Origin: G965267335 sp965267335
GTDB lineage: Bacteria; Bacteroidota; Bacteroidia; Cytophagales; JAAEPT01
DNA length: 64,000 bases
Reading direction: 5' to 3'
Assembly (NCBI GenBank): GCA_965267335.1
Contig: OZ253953.1
Span: 1,240,001-1,304,000, forward strand
The first letter of the stretch is position 1. Every line of letters starts with the position of its first letter. Under the pieces are notes generated by a model that did not search any database, was not told where the DNA came from, and saw nothing but the letters and a program-made list of their open reading frames with translations. A program made the position numbers and the translations under genes. This document shows, piece after piece, positions 52,427-62,399 of this stretch.

Positions 52427-54909
52427 GTAGTGACTGTAACAGACGGCAATGGCTGTACCGATACAGACGATGTAATCATTACAGTTGATCCACTACCGAC
52501 AGCTGACGCAGGTACAGACGACAGTTTCTGTGATGGTCAAGGCAATGCGACTATTACTGCCACAGGCGGAGGAACATACAACTGGGACAATGGTCTTGGA
52601 GCAGGCGCGAGCCATACAGTAACACCAGCTGCAACAACCACTTACGTAGTGACTGTAACAGACGGCAATGGCTGTACTGATACTGACGATGTAATCATTA
52701 CAGTTGATCCACTCCCAACCGCAGATGCAGGTACAGACGATAGCTTCTGTGATGGACAAGGCAATGCAACGATCACCGCGACAGGCGGAGGAACCTACAG
52801 TTGGGATAATGGACTAGGAGCAGGAGCCAGCCATACAGTAACACCAGCAGCAACAACCACTTACGTAGTAACGGTAACAGATGGCAATGGCTGTACGGAT
52901 ACAGATGATGTAATCATTACAGTTGATCCACTGCCCACAGCGGACGCAGGTACAGACGACAGCTTCTGTGACGGTCAAGGCAATGCAACGATCACTGCCA
53001 CAGGCGGAGGAACCTACAGTTGGGATAATGGACTAGGAGCAGGAGCCAGCCATACAGTAACACCAGCAGCAACAACCACTTACGTAGTAACGGTAACAGA
53101 TGGCAATGGCTGTACGGATACAGATGATGTAATCATTACAGTTGATCCACTACCAACAGCAGACGCAGGAGCAGATGTATCGATTTGTCCGGCCGGCTCA
53201 ACGACACTGACAGCCAGTGGAGCGACTACCTATAACTGGGATAACGGTCTTGGAGCAGGAGCGAGTCACACGGTGTCACCAGCCGCTACTACAACTTATA
53301 TAGTAACAGCGACAGATGGCAATGGCTGTACAGATACCGATGATGTAACAGTCACTGTTAATGCAGCTCTACCAGTAAGTGCTGGAACCGATACTGCGAT
53401 ATGTGTTGGTGCATCAGTGACCCTGACAGGTACAGGAGCAGTGAACTACACCTGGGACAATGGTCTTGGAGCAGGAGCAAGCCACACCGTATCACCAGTC
53501 ACTACCACTACCTATGTAGTAACCGGAGATGATGGAGCAGGTTGTTCGGCAACTGATGATATAACAATTACAGTCAATGCACTTCCAACAGCAGACGCAG
53601 GTACAGATGATAGCTTCTGTGATGGGCAGGGCAATGCGACTATTACCGCGACAGGTGGAGGAACCTACAGCTGGGATAATGGATTAGGCGCAGGAGCCAG
53701 CCATACAGTAACACCAGCGGCAACAACCACTTACGTAGTGACTGTAACAGACGGCAATGGCTGTACCGATACAGACGATGTAATCATTACAGTTGATCCA
53801 CTACCGACAGCTGACGCAGGTACAGACGACAGTTTCTGTGATGGTCAAGGCAATGCGACTATTACTGCCACAGGCGGAGGAACATACAACTGGGACAATG
53901 GTCTTGGAGCAGGCGCGAGCCATACAGTAACACCAGCTGCAACAACCACTTACGTAGTGACTGTAACAGACGGCAATGGCTGTACTGATACTGACGATGT
54001 AATCATTACAGTTGATCCACTCCCAACCGCAGATGCAGGTACAGACGATAGCTTCTGTGATGGACAAGGCAATGCAACGATCACCGCGACAGGCGGAGGA
54101 ACCTACAGTTGGGATAATGGACTAGGAGCAGGAGCCAGCCATACAGTAACACCAGCAGCAACAACCACTTACGTAGTAACGGTAACAGATGGCAATGGCT
54201 GTACGGATACAGATGATGTAATCATTACAGTTGATCCACTGCCCACAGCGGACGCAGGTACAGACGACAGCTTCTGTGACGGTCAAGGCAATGCAACGAT
54301 CACTGCCACAGGCGGAGGAACCTACAGTTGGGATAATGGACTAGGAGCAGGAGCCAGCCATACAGTAACACCAGCAGCAACAACCACTTACGTAGTAACG
54401 GTAACAGATGGCAATGGCTGTACGGATACAGATGATGTAATCATTACAGTTGATCCACTACCAACAGCAGACGCAGGAGCAGATGTATCGATTTGTCCGG
54501 CCGGCTCAACGACACTGACAGCCAGTGGAGCGACTACCTATAACTGGGATAACGGTCTTGGAGCAGGAGCGAGTCACACGGTGTCACCAGCCGCTACTAC
54601 AACTTATATAGTAACAGCGACAGATGGCAATGGCTGTACAGATACCGATGATGTAACAGTCACTGTTAATGCAGCTCTACCAGTAAGTGCTGGAACCGAT
54701 ACTGCGATATGTGTTGGTGCATCAGTGACCCTGACAGGTACAGGAGCAGTGAACTACACCTGGGACAATGGTCTTGGAGCAGGAGCAAGCCACACCGTAT
54801 CACCAGTCACTACCACTACCTATGTAGTAACCGGAGATGATGGAGCAGGTTGTTCGGCAACTGATGATATAACAATTACAGTCAATGCACTTCCAACAGC
54901 AGACGCAGG
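52256..54909 (+). repeat. Two near-identical copies of a 1,308-bp higher-order unit
   Basis: 52256-53601 and 53591-54909 read the same by eye except for the 27-bp insertion in the first; the copies are offset by 1,308 bp after it and by 1,335 bp before it. The unit equals four GTDD modules, one ADV and one SAG (436 codons). The next unit (to about 56210) has the same module order but different codons in the GTDD part. Confidence 0.75.
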
Positions 54910-57900
54910 AACTGATGATAGTTTCTGTGATGGACAAGGTAATGCAACAATTACTGCCACAGGCGGTGGAACATACAACTGGGACAATGGTCTTGGAGCA
55001 GGCGCGAGCCATACAGTAACACCAGCCGCAACAACCACTTACGTAGTAACAGTAACAGACGGTAACGGCTGTACGGACACAGACGATGTAATCATTACGG
55101 TTGATCCGCTACCGACAGCAGACGCGGGTACAGACGATAGCTTCTGTGATGGACAGGGTAATGCGACTATTACTGCCACAGGCGGAGGAACATACAGCTG
55201 GGACAATGGTCTGGGAGCAGGCGCGAGTCATACAGTAACACCAGCCGCAACGACAACTTACGTAGTAACGGTAACAGACGGTAACGGCTGTACTGATACA
55301 GATGATGTAATCATTACGGTTGACCCACTCCCAACTGCAGATGCAGGAACTGATGATAGCTTCTGTGATGGTCAAGGCAATGCAACGATTACCGCGACAG
55401 GCGGAGGAACCTACAGCTGGGATAATGGATTAGGTGCAGGAGCAAGTCATACAGTAACGCCAGCGGCAACAACCACTTACGTAGTGACTGTAACAGACGG
55501 TAACGGATGTACGGATACAGACGATGTAATCATTACAGTTGATCCACTCCCAACAGCAGACGCAGGAACTGATGATAGTTTCTGTGACGGTCAGGGCAAT
55601 GCAACGATTACCGCGACAGGCGGAGGAACCTATTCATGGGACAATGGATTAGGAGCAGGCGCGAGTCATACAGTAACCCCTGCCGCAACGACAACTTACG
55701 TAGTAACAGTAACAGATGGCAATGGCTGTACGGATACAGATGATGTAATCATTACAGTTGATCCACTACCAACAGCAGACGCAGGAGCAGATGTATCGAT
55801 TTGTCCGGCCGGCTCAACGACACTGACAGCCAGTGGAGCGACTACCTATAACTGGGATAACGGTCTTGGAGCAGGAGCGAGTCACACGGTGTCACCAGCC
55901 GCTACTACAACTTATATAGTAACAGCGACAGATGGCAATGGCTGTACAGATACCGATGATGTAACAGTCACTGTTAATGCAGCTCTACCAGTAAGTGCTG
56001 GAACCGATACTGCGATATGTGTTGGTGCATCAGTGACCCTGACAGGTACAGGAGCAGTGAACTACACCTGGGACAATGGTCTTGGAGCAGGAGCAAGCCA
56101 CACCGTATCACCAGTCACTACCACTACCTATGTAGTAACCGGAGATGATGGAGCAGGTTGTTCGGCAACTGATGATATAACAATTACAGTCAATGCACTT
56201 CCAACAGCGGACGCAGGCACAGACGACAGTTTCTGTGACGGTCAGGGCAATGCAACGATCACTGCCACTGGAGGTGGAACCTATTCATGGGACAATGGTC
56301 TTGGAGCAGGAGCCAGCCATACAGTAACACCAGCCGCAACAACCACTTACGTAGTAACTGTAACAGACGGTAACGGATGTACTGACACAGATGATGTAAT
56401 TATTACAGTTGACCCACTCCCAACCGCAGATGCAGGAACTGATGACAGCTTCTGTGATGGTCAAGGCAATGCAACCATTACTGCCACAGGCGGAGGAACC
56501 TATTCATGGGACAATGGTCTTGGAGCAGGAGCCAGCCATACGGTAACACCAGCTGCAACAACGACCTACGTAGTGACTGTAACGGATGGTAACGGATGTA
56601 CTGACACAGACGATGTAATCATTACGGTTGACCCACTTCCAACCGCAGACGCAGGTACAGACGACAGTTTCTGTGACGGTCAGGGCAATGCAACGATCAC
56701 CGCAACAGGTGGAGGAACCTATTCATGGGACAATGGTCTAGGCGCAGGTGCAAGCCATACGGTAACCCCAGCTGCAACAACCACTTACGTAGTGACTGTA
56801 ACGGATGGTAACGGCTGTACTGATACAGACGATGTAATCATTACAGTTGATCCGCTACCGACAGCTGACGCAGGAGCAGATGTATCGATTTGTCCGGCCG
56901 GCTCAACAACACTGACCGCCAGTGGAGCGACTACCTATAACTGGGATAACGGTCTTGGGGCAGGAGCCAGTCACACGGTGTCACCAGCCGCTACTACAAC
57001 TTATATAGTTACCGCAACGGATGGTAATGGCTGTACAGATACCGATGATGTAACGGTCACTGTTAATGCAGCTCTACCGGTAAGCGCTGGAACCGATACT
57101 GCGATATGTGTTGGTGCATCAGTGACCCTGACAGGTACAGGAGCAGTGAACTACACCTGGGACAATGGTCTTGGAGCAGGAGCAAGTCACACCGTATCAC
57201 CAGTCACTACCACTACCTATGTAGTAACCGGAGACGATGGAGCAGGTTGTTCGGCAACTGATGATATAACAATTACAGTCAATGCACTCCCAACTGCAGA
57301 CGCAGGCACAGATGACAGCTTCTGTGACGGCCAAGGCAATGCGACCATTACTGCCACAGGCGGAGGAACCTATTCATGGGACAATGGACTAGGAGCTGGC
57401 GCGAGCCATACAGTGACTCCTGCCGCAACAACCACTTATGTAGTGACTGTAACAGACGGCAATGGATGTACCGATACTGATGATGTGATCATTACAGTTG
57501 ATCCACTACCGACAGCAGACGCAGGCACAGACGACAGCTTCTGTGACGGCCAAGGCAATGCAACAATTACCGCGACAGGTGGAGGAACGTACAACTGGGA
57601 CAACGGTCTTGGAGCAGGAGCAAGCCATACAGTAACACCAGCGGCAACAACGACATATGTAGTAACTGTAACAGATGGCAATGGCTGTACGGATACAGAC
57701 GATGTAATCATTACAGTTGATCCACTCCCAACCGCAGACGCAGGAACTGATGATAGTTTCTGTGATGGACAAGGAAATGCAACAATTACTGCCACAGGCG
57801 GAGGAACCTATTCATGGGACAATGGTCTAGGCGCAGGCGCGAGCCATACGGTAACACCAGCGGCAACAACCACTTATGTAGTAACAGTAACAGATGGTAA

Positions 57901-60900
57901 CGGATGTACGGATACAGACGATGTAATCATTACTGTTGATCCGCTACCGACAGCAAACGCAGGAACTGATGACAGCTTCTGTGATGGTCAAGGCAATGCA
58001 ACAATTACTGCCACAGGCGGAGGAACATACAGCTGGGACAATGGTCTTGGAGCGGGAGCAAGTCATACGGTGACGCCAGTGGCAACAACGACATATGTAG
58101 TAACGGTAACGGATGGTAACGGCTGTACAGATACAGACGATGTAATCATTACGGTTGATCCACTACCGACAGCTGACGCAGGAGCAGATGTATCGATTTG
58201 TCCGGCCGGCTCAACAACACTGACCGCCAGTGGAGCGACTACCTATAACTGGGATAACGGTCTTGGGGCAGGAGCGAGTCACACGGTGTCACCAGCCGCT
58301 ACTACAACTTATATAGTAACAGCAACCGATGGCAATGGCTGTACAGATACCGATGATGTAACAGTCACCGTTAATGCTGTATTTGCAATAGATGCCGGTG
58401 TTGATCAAGAGTTATGCGATGGAGAATCCACGACTGTTAGCGTGACCGGTGCGGTTTCTTATACCTGGGACAATGGTCTAGGAGCAGGTGCGAGTCATAC
58501 CGTGACTCCAGTTTCAACTACAACTTATACTGTAACTGGTGACGATGGGAATGGTTGTTTCGCAACGGATGATGTTACAATTACGGTTAATGCACTCCCT
58601 ATAGCAGATGCGGGTACAGACGACAGCTTCTGTGACGGCCAAGGCAATGCAACAATTACGGCCACTGGAGGTGGAACCTACAGCTGGGACAATGGTCTTG
58701 GAGCAGGAGCAAGTCATACAGTGACCCCAGTCGCAACAACGACATACATAGTAACTGTAACAGATGGCAATGGCTGTACAGATACAGACGATGTAATCAT
58801 TACGGTTGATCCGCTACCGACAGCAGATGCAGGTACAGACGACAGCTTCTGTGATGGCCAAGGTAATGCGACAATTACTGCCACAGGAGGTGGAACCTAT
58901 TCATGGGACAATGGTCTGGGAGCGGGAGCAAGTCATACGGTGACCCCGGCAACAACGACAACTTACGTAGTGACCGTAACAGACGGTAACGGATGTACGG
59001 ATACAGACGATGTAATCATTACGGTTGATCCGCTACCGACAGCAGATGCAGGTACAGACGACAGCTTCTGTGATGGGCAGGGCAATGCGACTATTACTGC
59101 CACTGGAGGTGGAACCTATTCATGGGACAATGGCTTGGGAGCTGGAGCAAGTCATACAGTAACTCCGGCCGCTACCACGACCTACGTAGTAACGGTAACA
59201 GACGGCAATGGATGTACGGATACAGACGATGTAATTATCACAGTTGATCCACTACCGACAGCAGATGCAGGTACAGACGACAGCTTCTGTGATGGGTTGG
59301 GGAATGCAACTCTAATGGCCACAGGAGGTAGCACTTATTTCTGGGACAACGGATTAGGAGCTGGAGCCAGCCATACTGTAGCTCCAGCATCAACTACAAC
59401 TTATACAGTGATGGTCACTGACGGCAATGGTTGTACTGACACGGATGATGTAATAATCACAGTGATTCCCACTGAGACTCCTGCTGTAACTATAACTAAG
59501 ACTGATCCATTGTGTTTTGGAGATGCCGGAACAGTTACGGTTCAAGATTCCACTGGAGGAGGCCCGGACCCAATGTTCTCGTGGACAGTAAATGGAGTGC
59601 CAGCGGGTTCTGATAATGCGATATTCACTTCAACAACGCTCAATGATGGTGATGTAGTTAGTGTGGTGATGACAAGTAATGCTACTTGCGCATCACCTAA
59701 CACAGCTACTTCAAATGTGACAATAGCTGAGCCAGAAGTACTAGCTTTATCAACAACAGCGACAGATGTACTTTGTAATGGAGGGTCTACCGGAGCAGTT
59801 GATTTAGATGTGCAAGGAGGTACATTACCATATGCTTATGCATGGAGCAATGGAGCGAGTACAGAAGACATTACAGGATTAAGTTTCGGAAGCTACAGTG
59901 TCATGGTAACAGATGGAAATGGGTGTACGGCTAATACCAGTGCAACCGTAAACGAACCAACAGCTATAGTATTGTCAACTTCTGTAACAGATGTACTTTG
60001 CAACGGTGACGCTACAGGTTCTGTAAACTTAACTGTGTCCGGAGGAACAAGTGGTTATACCTTTAATTGGAACACTGGTGTGAGCTCACAAAATATAAGT
60101 AATGTGACTAGCGGATCATACTCGGTCACGGTGACTGATGCCAATAGCTGTACCGCTAGCACAACGGTAACCGTAAATCAGCCTACTGCTCTTGCCTCAA
60201 CGGTAAGTGTTGTTCATGCTTCCTGTAACGGATTTAGTGATGGAGCAACTGACTTAACAGTTTCAGGGGGTACCCTTCCATATGGATTCTCATGGTCAAC
60301 CGGTGATATCATTGAAGACCTGGTAAATATTCCTGCTGGTAAATATGATGTCACCATAACTGATGGTAATGGGTGTACAATGGATAACTCAGGTACTGTT
60401 CAGGAACCTGTTCCAATTGCACCAATTATTGAAATTGATGATGAAGATGGCCAGGTTTGTGAGGATGATACGTTAGTGGCTTATGTTACTAATGTGGAAG
60501 ATCAGGGTCCTAATCCGGTATACTCATGGTTCCTGAATGGAGCTACTGTAGGAGGCAACGATACAATTGTACAACTCCTTGGAGTGCTTGATGGTGACGA
60601 AATTTTTGCGGTACTCAACTCAAGCGAAGTATGCTCTCCCGGACCTGTAGAATCGAATCACGTATTCCCGGAAATAGTAAAATGCGGTTGTGAGCTGTTT
60701 ATTCCAACTGCGATTTCACCTAACAACGACAATGCAAATGATGCATGGTTTGTTCAAGGGCTTGATTGCTGGGATCAATGGACAGTACGAGTATATAACC
60801 GATATGGAAGTCTCGTTTGGGAGCAATTCAAAAACTCGGCAAATAACGTAATTTATATTCCCTGGGATGGATACAGAAATGGACAACCAATGCCGGTAGC

Positions 60901-60982
60901 AGTTTACTACTATGTTATTGAAGTAAGTCTGGACGGAGAAAAGCCGAAAGATTATACTGGTCCGTTGACCATTATGCGATAA
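52400..60982 (+). CDS. Giant modular surface protein 2, C-terminal part with type B T9SS domain
   Basis: The first in-frame start codon after the break is the GTG at 52400, but the frame is open in repeat register from 52208, so this is the continuation of the gene at 46693 rather than an independent gene: it has no signal peptide and starts mid-module. 2,860 aa: 32 modules, then three SprB-type repeats (about 2440-2670: VLCNGGSTGAVDLDVQGGTLPYAYAWSNG and relatives), an Ig-like unit, and the gliding-motility-type C-terminal domain (LFIPTAISPNNDNANDAWF ... PVAVYYYVIEV ... GPLTIMR). It would be exported and surface-attached only if joined to the upstream part. A strong terminator follows. Confidence 0.8.
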   Translation: MTCTATTTYVVTVTDGNGCTDTDDVIITVDPLPTADAGTDDSFCDGQGNATITATGGGTYNWDNGLGAGASHTVTPAATTTYVVTVTDGNGCTDTDDVIITVDPLPTADAGTDDSFCDGQGNATITATGGGTYSWDNGLGAGASHTVTPAATTTYVVTVTDGNGCTDTDDVIITVDPLPTADAGTDDSFCDGQGNATITATGGGTYSWDNGLGAGASHTVTPAATTTYVVTVTDGNGCTDTDDVIITVDPLPTADAGADVSICPAGSTTLTASGATTYNWDNGLGAGASHTVSPAATTTYIVTATDGNGCTDTDDVTVTVNAALPVSAGTDTAICVGASVTLTGTGAVNYTWDNGLGAGASHTVSPVTTTTYVVTGDDGAGCSATDDITITVNALPTADAGTDDSFCDGQGNATITATGGGTYSWDNGLGAGASHTVTPAATTTYVVTVTDGNGCTDTDDVIITVDPLPTADAGTDDSFCDGQGNATITATGGGTYNWDNGLGAGASHTVTPAATTTYVVTVTDGNGCTDTDDVIITVDPLPTADAGTDDSFCDGQGNATITATGGGTYSWDNGLGAGASHTVTPAATTTYVVTVTDGNGCTDTDDVIITVDPLPTADAGTDDSFCDGQGNATITATGGGTYSWDNGLGAGASHTVTPAATTTYVVTVTDGNGCTDTDDVIITVDPLPTADAGADVSICPAGSTTLTASGATTYNWDNGLGAGASHTVSPAATTTYIVTATDGNGCTDTDDVTVTVNAALPVSAGTDTAICVGASVTLTGTGAVNYTWDNGLGAGASHTVSPVTTTTYVVTGDDGAGCSATDDITITVNALPTADAGTDDSFCDGQGNATITATGGGTYNWDNGLGAGASHTVTPAATTTYVVTVTDGNGCTDTDDVIITVDPLPTADAGTDDSFCDGQGNATITATGGGTYSWDNGLGAGASHTVTPAATTTYVVTVTDGNGCTDTDDVIITVDPLPTADAGTDDSFCDGQGNATITATGGGTYSWDNGLGAGASHTVTPAATTTYVVTVTDGNGCTDTDDVIITVDPLPTADAGTDDSFCDGQGNATITATGGGTYSWDNGLGAGASHTVTPAATTTYVVTVTDGNGCTDTDDVIITVDPLPTADAGADVSICPAGSTTLTASGATTYNWDNGLGAGASHTVSPAATTTYIVTATDGNGCTDTDDVTVTVNAALPVSAGTDTAICVGASVTLTGTGAVNYTWDNGLGAGASHTVSPVTTTTYVVTGDDGAGCSATDDITITVNALPTADAGTDDSFCDGQGNATITATGGGTYSWDNGLGAGASHTVTPAATTTYVVTVTDGNGCTDTDDVIITVDPLPTADAGTDDSFCDGQGNATITATGGGTYSWDNGLGAGASHTVTPAATTTYVVTVTDGNGCTDTDDVIITVDPLPTADAGTDDSFCDGQGNATITATGGGTYSWDNGLGAGASHTVTPAATTTYVVTVTDGNGCTDTDDVIITVDPLPTADAGADVSICPAGSTTLTASGATTYNWDNGLGAGASHTVSPAATTTYIVTATDGNGCTDTDDVTVTVNAALPVSAGTDTAICVGASVTLTGTGAVNYTWDNGLGAGASHTVSPVTTTTYVVTGDDGAGCSATDDITITVNALPTADAGTDDSFCDGQGNATITATGGGTYSWDNGLGAGASHTVTPAATTTYVVTVTDGNGCTDTDDVIITVDPLPTADAGTDDSFCDGQGNATITATGGGTYNWDNGLGAGASHTVTPAATTTYVVTVTDGNGCTDTDDVIITVDPLPTADAGTDDSFCDGQGNATITATGGGTYSWDNGLGAGASHTVTPAATTTYVVTVTDGNGCTDTDDVIITVDPLPTANAGTDDSFCDGQGNATITATGGGTYSWDNGLGAGASHTVTPVATTTYVVTVTDGNGCTDTDDVIITVDPLPTADAGADVSICPAGSTTLTASGATTYNWDNGLGAGASHTVSPAATTTYIVTATDGNGCTDTDDVTVTVNAVFAIDAGVDQELCDGESTTVSVTGAVSYTWDNGLGAGASHTVTPVSTTTYTVTGDDGNGCFATDDVTITVNALPIADAGTDDSFCDGQGNATITATGGGTYSWDNGLGAGASHTVTPVATTTYIVTVTDGNGCTDTDDVIITVDPLPTADAGTDDSFCDGQGNATITATGGGTYSWDNGLGAGASHTVTPATTTTYVVTVTDGNGCTDTDDVIITVDPLPTADAGTDDSFCDGQGNATITATGGGTYSWDNGLGAGASHTVTPAATTTYVVTVTDGNGCTDTDDVIITVDPLPTADAGTDDSFCDGLGNATLMATGGSTYFWDNGLGAGASHTVAPASTTTYTVMVTDGNGCTDTDDVIITVIPTETPAVTITKTDPLCFGDAGTVTVQDSTGGGPDPMFSWTVNGVPAGSDNAIFTSTTLNDGDVVSVVMTSNATCASPNTATSNVTIAEPEVLALSTTATDVLCNGGSTGAVDLDVQGGTLPYAYAWSNGASTEDITGLSFGSYSVMVTDGNGCTANTSATVNEPTAIVLSTSVTDVLCNGDATGSVNLTVSGGTSGYTFNWNTGVSSQNISNVTSGSYSVTVTDANSCTASTTVTVNQPTALASTVSVVHASCNGFSDGATDLTVSGGTLPYGFSWSTGDIIEDLVNIPAGKYDVTITDGNGCTMDNSGTVQEPVPIAPIIEIDDEDGQVCEDDTLVAYVTNVEDQGPNPVYSWFLNGATVGGNDTIVQLLGVLDGDEIFAVLNSSEVCSPGPVESNHVFPEIVKCGCELFIPTAISPNNDNANDAWFVQGLDCWDQWTVRVYNRYGSLVWEQFKNSANNVIYIPWDGYRNGQPMPVAVYYYVIEVSLDGEKPKDYTGPLTIMR

Positions 60983-61015
60983 TATTAAAGCTCTTAGTAC
61001 CCTGATTACGTTTGC

Positions 61016-61057
61016 GGGCGGTGTAGTCAATTCCCTTGACTCATCGCCCTTTTTTTG
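61016..61057 (+). terminator. Rho-independent terminator of giant gene 2
   Basis: GGGCG (61016-61020) pairs with CGCCC (61045-61049), with an inner stem AGTCAA / TTGACT, and is followed by eight T residues. Confidence 0.82.
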
Positions 61058-61191
61058 TCCACAGTGGCTTAGGTGTAAGTTGATTTAGTACAAATCGACA
61101 ATGTGTGTAAGAAATACTCTCGACCTTTTTAATATTTTTTATCCCAAATATCACCGGTTCAGGCCTTAACTAAGGAAACCAAAATTGACTC

Positions 61192-61221
61192 TTGCTTCTG
61201 GATTAAAAACACCTAATTTTG
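61192..61221 (+). promoter_or_regulatory. Bacteroidota-type promoter of sucD
   Basis: TTG at 61192-61194 and TAATTTTG at 61214-61221 (perfect TAnnTTTG), 19 bp apart. Transcription would start near 61228, about 16 nt before the ATG. Confidence 0.55.
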
Positions 61222-61243
61222 TAGGGCTAATCAATGTAGGAAT

Positions 61244-62128
61244 ATGAGCGTACTAGTAAATAAAGACTCAAAAGTAATAGTTCAGGGATTTACAGGTTCT
61301 GAAGGAACTTTCCACGCTGAACAAATGATTGAATATGGAACCAATGTTGTCGGTGGTGTAACACCTGGAAAAGGTGGGCAGGAGCATTTAGGTAAGCCGG
61401 TATTTAATACGGTTGTTGATGCTGTCGCAAAAACGGGAGCTGATGTATCCATTATATTCGTTCCACCAGCATTTGCAGCTGATGCTATTATGGAAGCAGC
61501 TGACGCAGGTATAAAGGTGATAGTAGCCATTACTGAAGGTATTCCTACCCGTGATATGGTCACTGCAAAAAATTATATCAAGAAAAGAGATTGCATACTT
61601 ATCGGACCTAACTGTCCAGGAGTAATTACACCAGGTGAAGCTAAGGTTGGTATCATGCCGGGATTTATCTTTAAGTCTGGTCGTATAGGAATTGTTTCAA
61701 AATCAGGAACACTTACTTATGAAGCAGCGGATCAGGTAGTAAAAGCTGGATTTGGTGTGTCTACGGCTATTGGTATCGGAGGAGATCCAATTATCGGAAC
61801 TCCGACAAAAGATGCTGTAGAGCTATTGATGAATGATCCAGATACCGATGGGATCGTAATGATTGGAGAGATTGGTGGAAATTATGAAGCACAGGCTGCT
61901 AAATGGATTCAGGAAACCGGAAACAAGAAACCTGTAGTTGGATTTATTGCCGGACAAACAGCTCCGAAAGGAAAGAGAATGGGGCATGCCGGAGCAATCA
62001 TTGGCGGTGCTGATGATACGGCTGAGGCCAAGATGAAAATTATGGCTGAGTGCGGCATTATAGTAGCAGAGTCTCCTGCCGAAATAGGGGATAAAGTTGC
62101 AGAGGCAATGAAAACCGTTTCAGCTTAG
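61244..62128 (+). CDS. sucD: Succinyl-CoA synthetase (ADP/GDP-forming) alpha subunit
   Basis: 294 aa. The CoA-binding start KVIVQGFTGSEGTFHAEQMIEYG, the block IGPNCPGVITPGEAKVGIMPG, and the phosphohistidine site at His248 in GKRMGHAGAIIGG are all present. Catalyses the substrate-level phosphorylation step of the TCA cycle together with SucC. sucC is not adjacent; separate sucC and sucD loci are common in Bacteroidota. Own promoter and terminator. Confidence 0.96.
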   Translation: MSVLVNKDSKVIVQGFTGSEGTFHAEQMIEYGTNVVGGVTPGKGGQEHLGKPVFNTVVDAVAKTGADVSIIFVPPAFAADAIMEAADAGIKVIVAITEGIPTRDMVTAKNYIKKRDCILIGPNCPGVITPGEAKVGIMPGFIFKSGRIGIVSKSGTLTYEAADQVVKAGFGVSTAIGIGGDPIIGTPTKDAVELLMNDPDTDGIVMIGEIGGNYEAQAAKWIQETGNKKPVVGFIAGQTAPKGKRMGHAGAIIGGADDTAEAKMKIMAECGIIVAESPAEIGDKVAEAMKTVSA

Positions 62129-62154
62129 TCGAAAGCAGAAATCAATAAGAATAT

Positions 62155-62185
62155 AACCTGGGACCAATTGGTTCCAGGTTTTTTT
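62155..62185 (+). terminator. Rho-independent terminator of sucD
   Basis: AACCTGG pairs with CCAGGTT, with the inner ACCAATTGGT extending the stem, followed by about seven T residues. It lies 27 bp after the sucD stop. Confidence 0.88.
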
Positions 62186-62190
62186 ATGCG

Positions 62191-62232
62191 CAAAAAAAAA
62201 GACTTTCTGTCAACCGAAGTCGACAGAAAGTC
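62191..62232 (-). terminator. Minus-strand terminator between sucD and rny
   Basis: On the minus strand GGACTTTCTGTC pairs with GACAGAAAGTC around a short loop and is followed by nine T residues. It lies 109 bp beyond the rny terminator, so it could be a backup or end a separate short transcript. Confidence 0.7.
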
Positions 62233-62340
62233 CAAAAATCAATTACCAAGAGGTTTTTTAATGTTTGCTCACTTAAAGTGAGTAGGTTCTGTATAGAGAT
62301 ACCGGATAAGTATATTAAAAAGTAACCTACTACTTATAAA

Positions 62341-62378
62341 AAAATAAAAAAAGCGTTTCTGACAACTCAGAAACGCTT
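62341..62378 (-). terminator. Rho-independent terminator of rny
   Basis: On the minus strand AAGCGTTTCTG pairs with CAGAAACGCTT around a 6-nt loop and runs into a T-rich tract (62341-62350). It begins 22 bp after the rny stop. Confidence 0.85.
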
Positions 62379-62399
62379 CTGTAATAATGCGGTGTCAAT

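Larger units (their letters stand above)
50056..59460 (+). repeat. Tandem array of about 43 modules (about 219 bp each) in giant gene 2
   Basis: Ten GTDD modules lie before the frame break and one spans it. After the break the order is GTDD x3, ADV, SAG, GTDD x4, ADV, SAG, GTDD x4, ADV, SAG, GTDD x3, ADV, SAG, GTDD x4, ADV, a divergent FAIDAGVDQELCDG module, and GTDD x4, the last of them degenerate (FCDGLGNATLMATGG). Module classes are shared with giant gene 1. The edges of the array carry the most diverged copies, and the interior is the most uniform. Confidence 0.85.

Noticed and set aside
42217..59460. Repeat array considered as a CRISPR locus.
   Set aside because: The unit is 219 bp, in frame and protein-coding, without short repeats separated by unique spacers; no cas genes are present.
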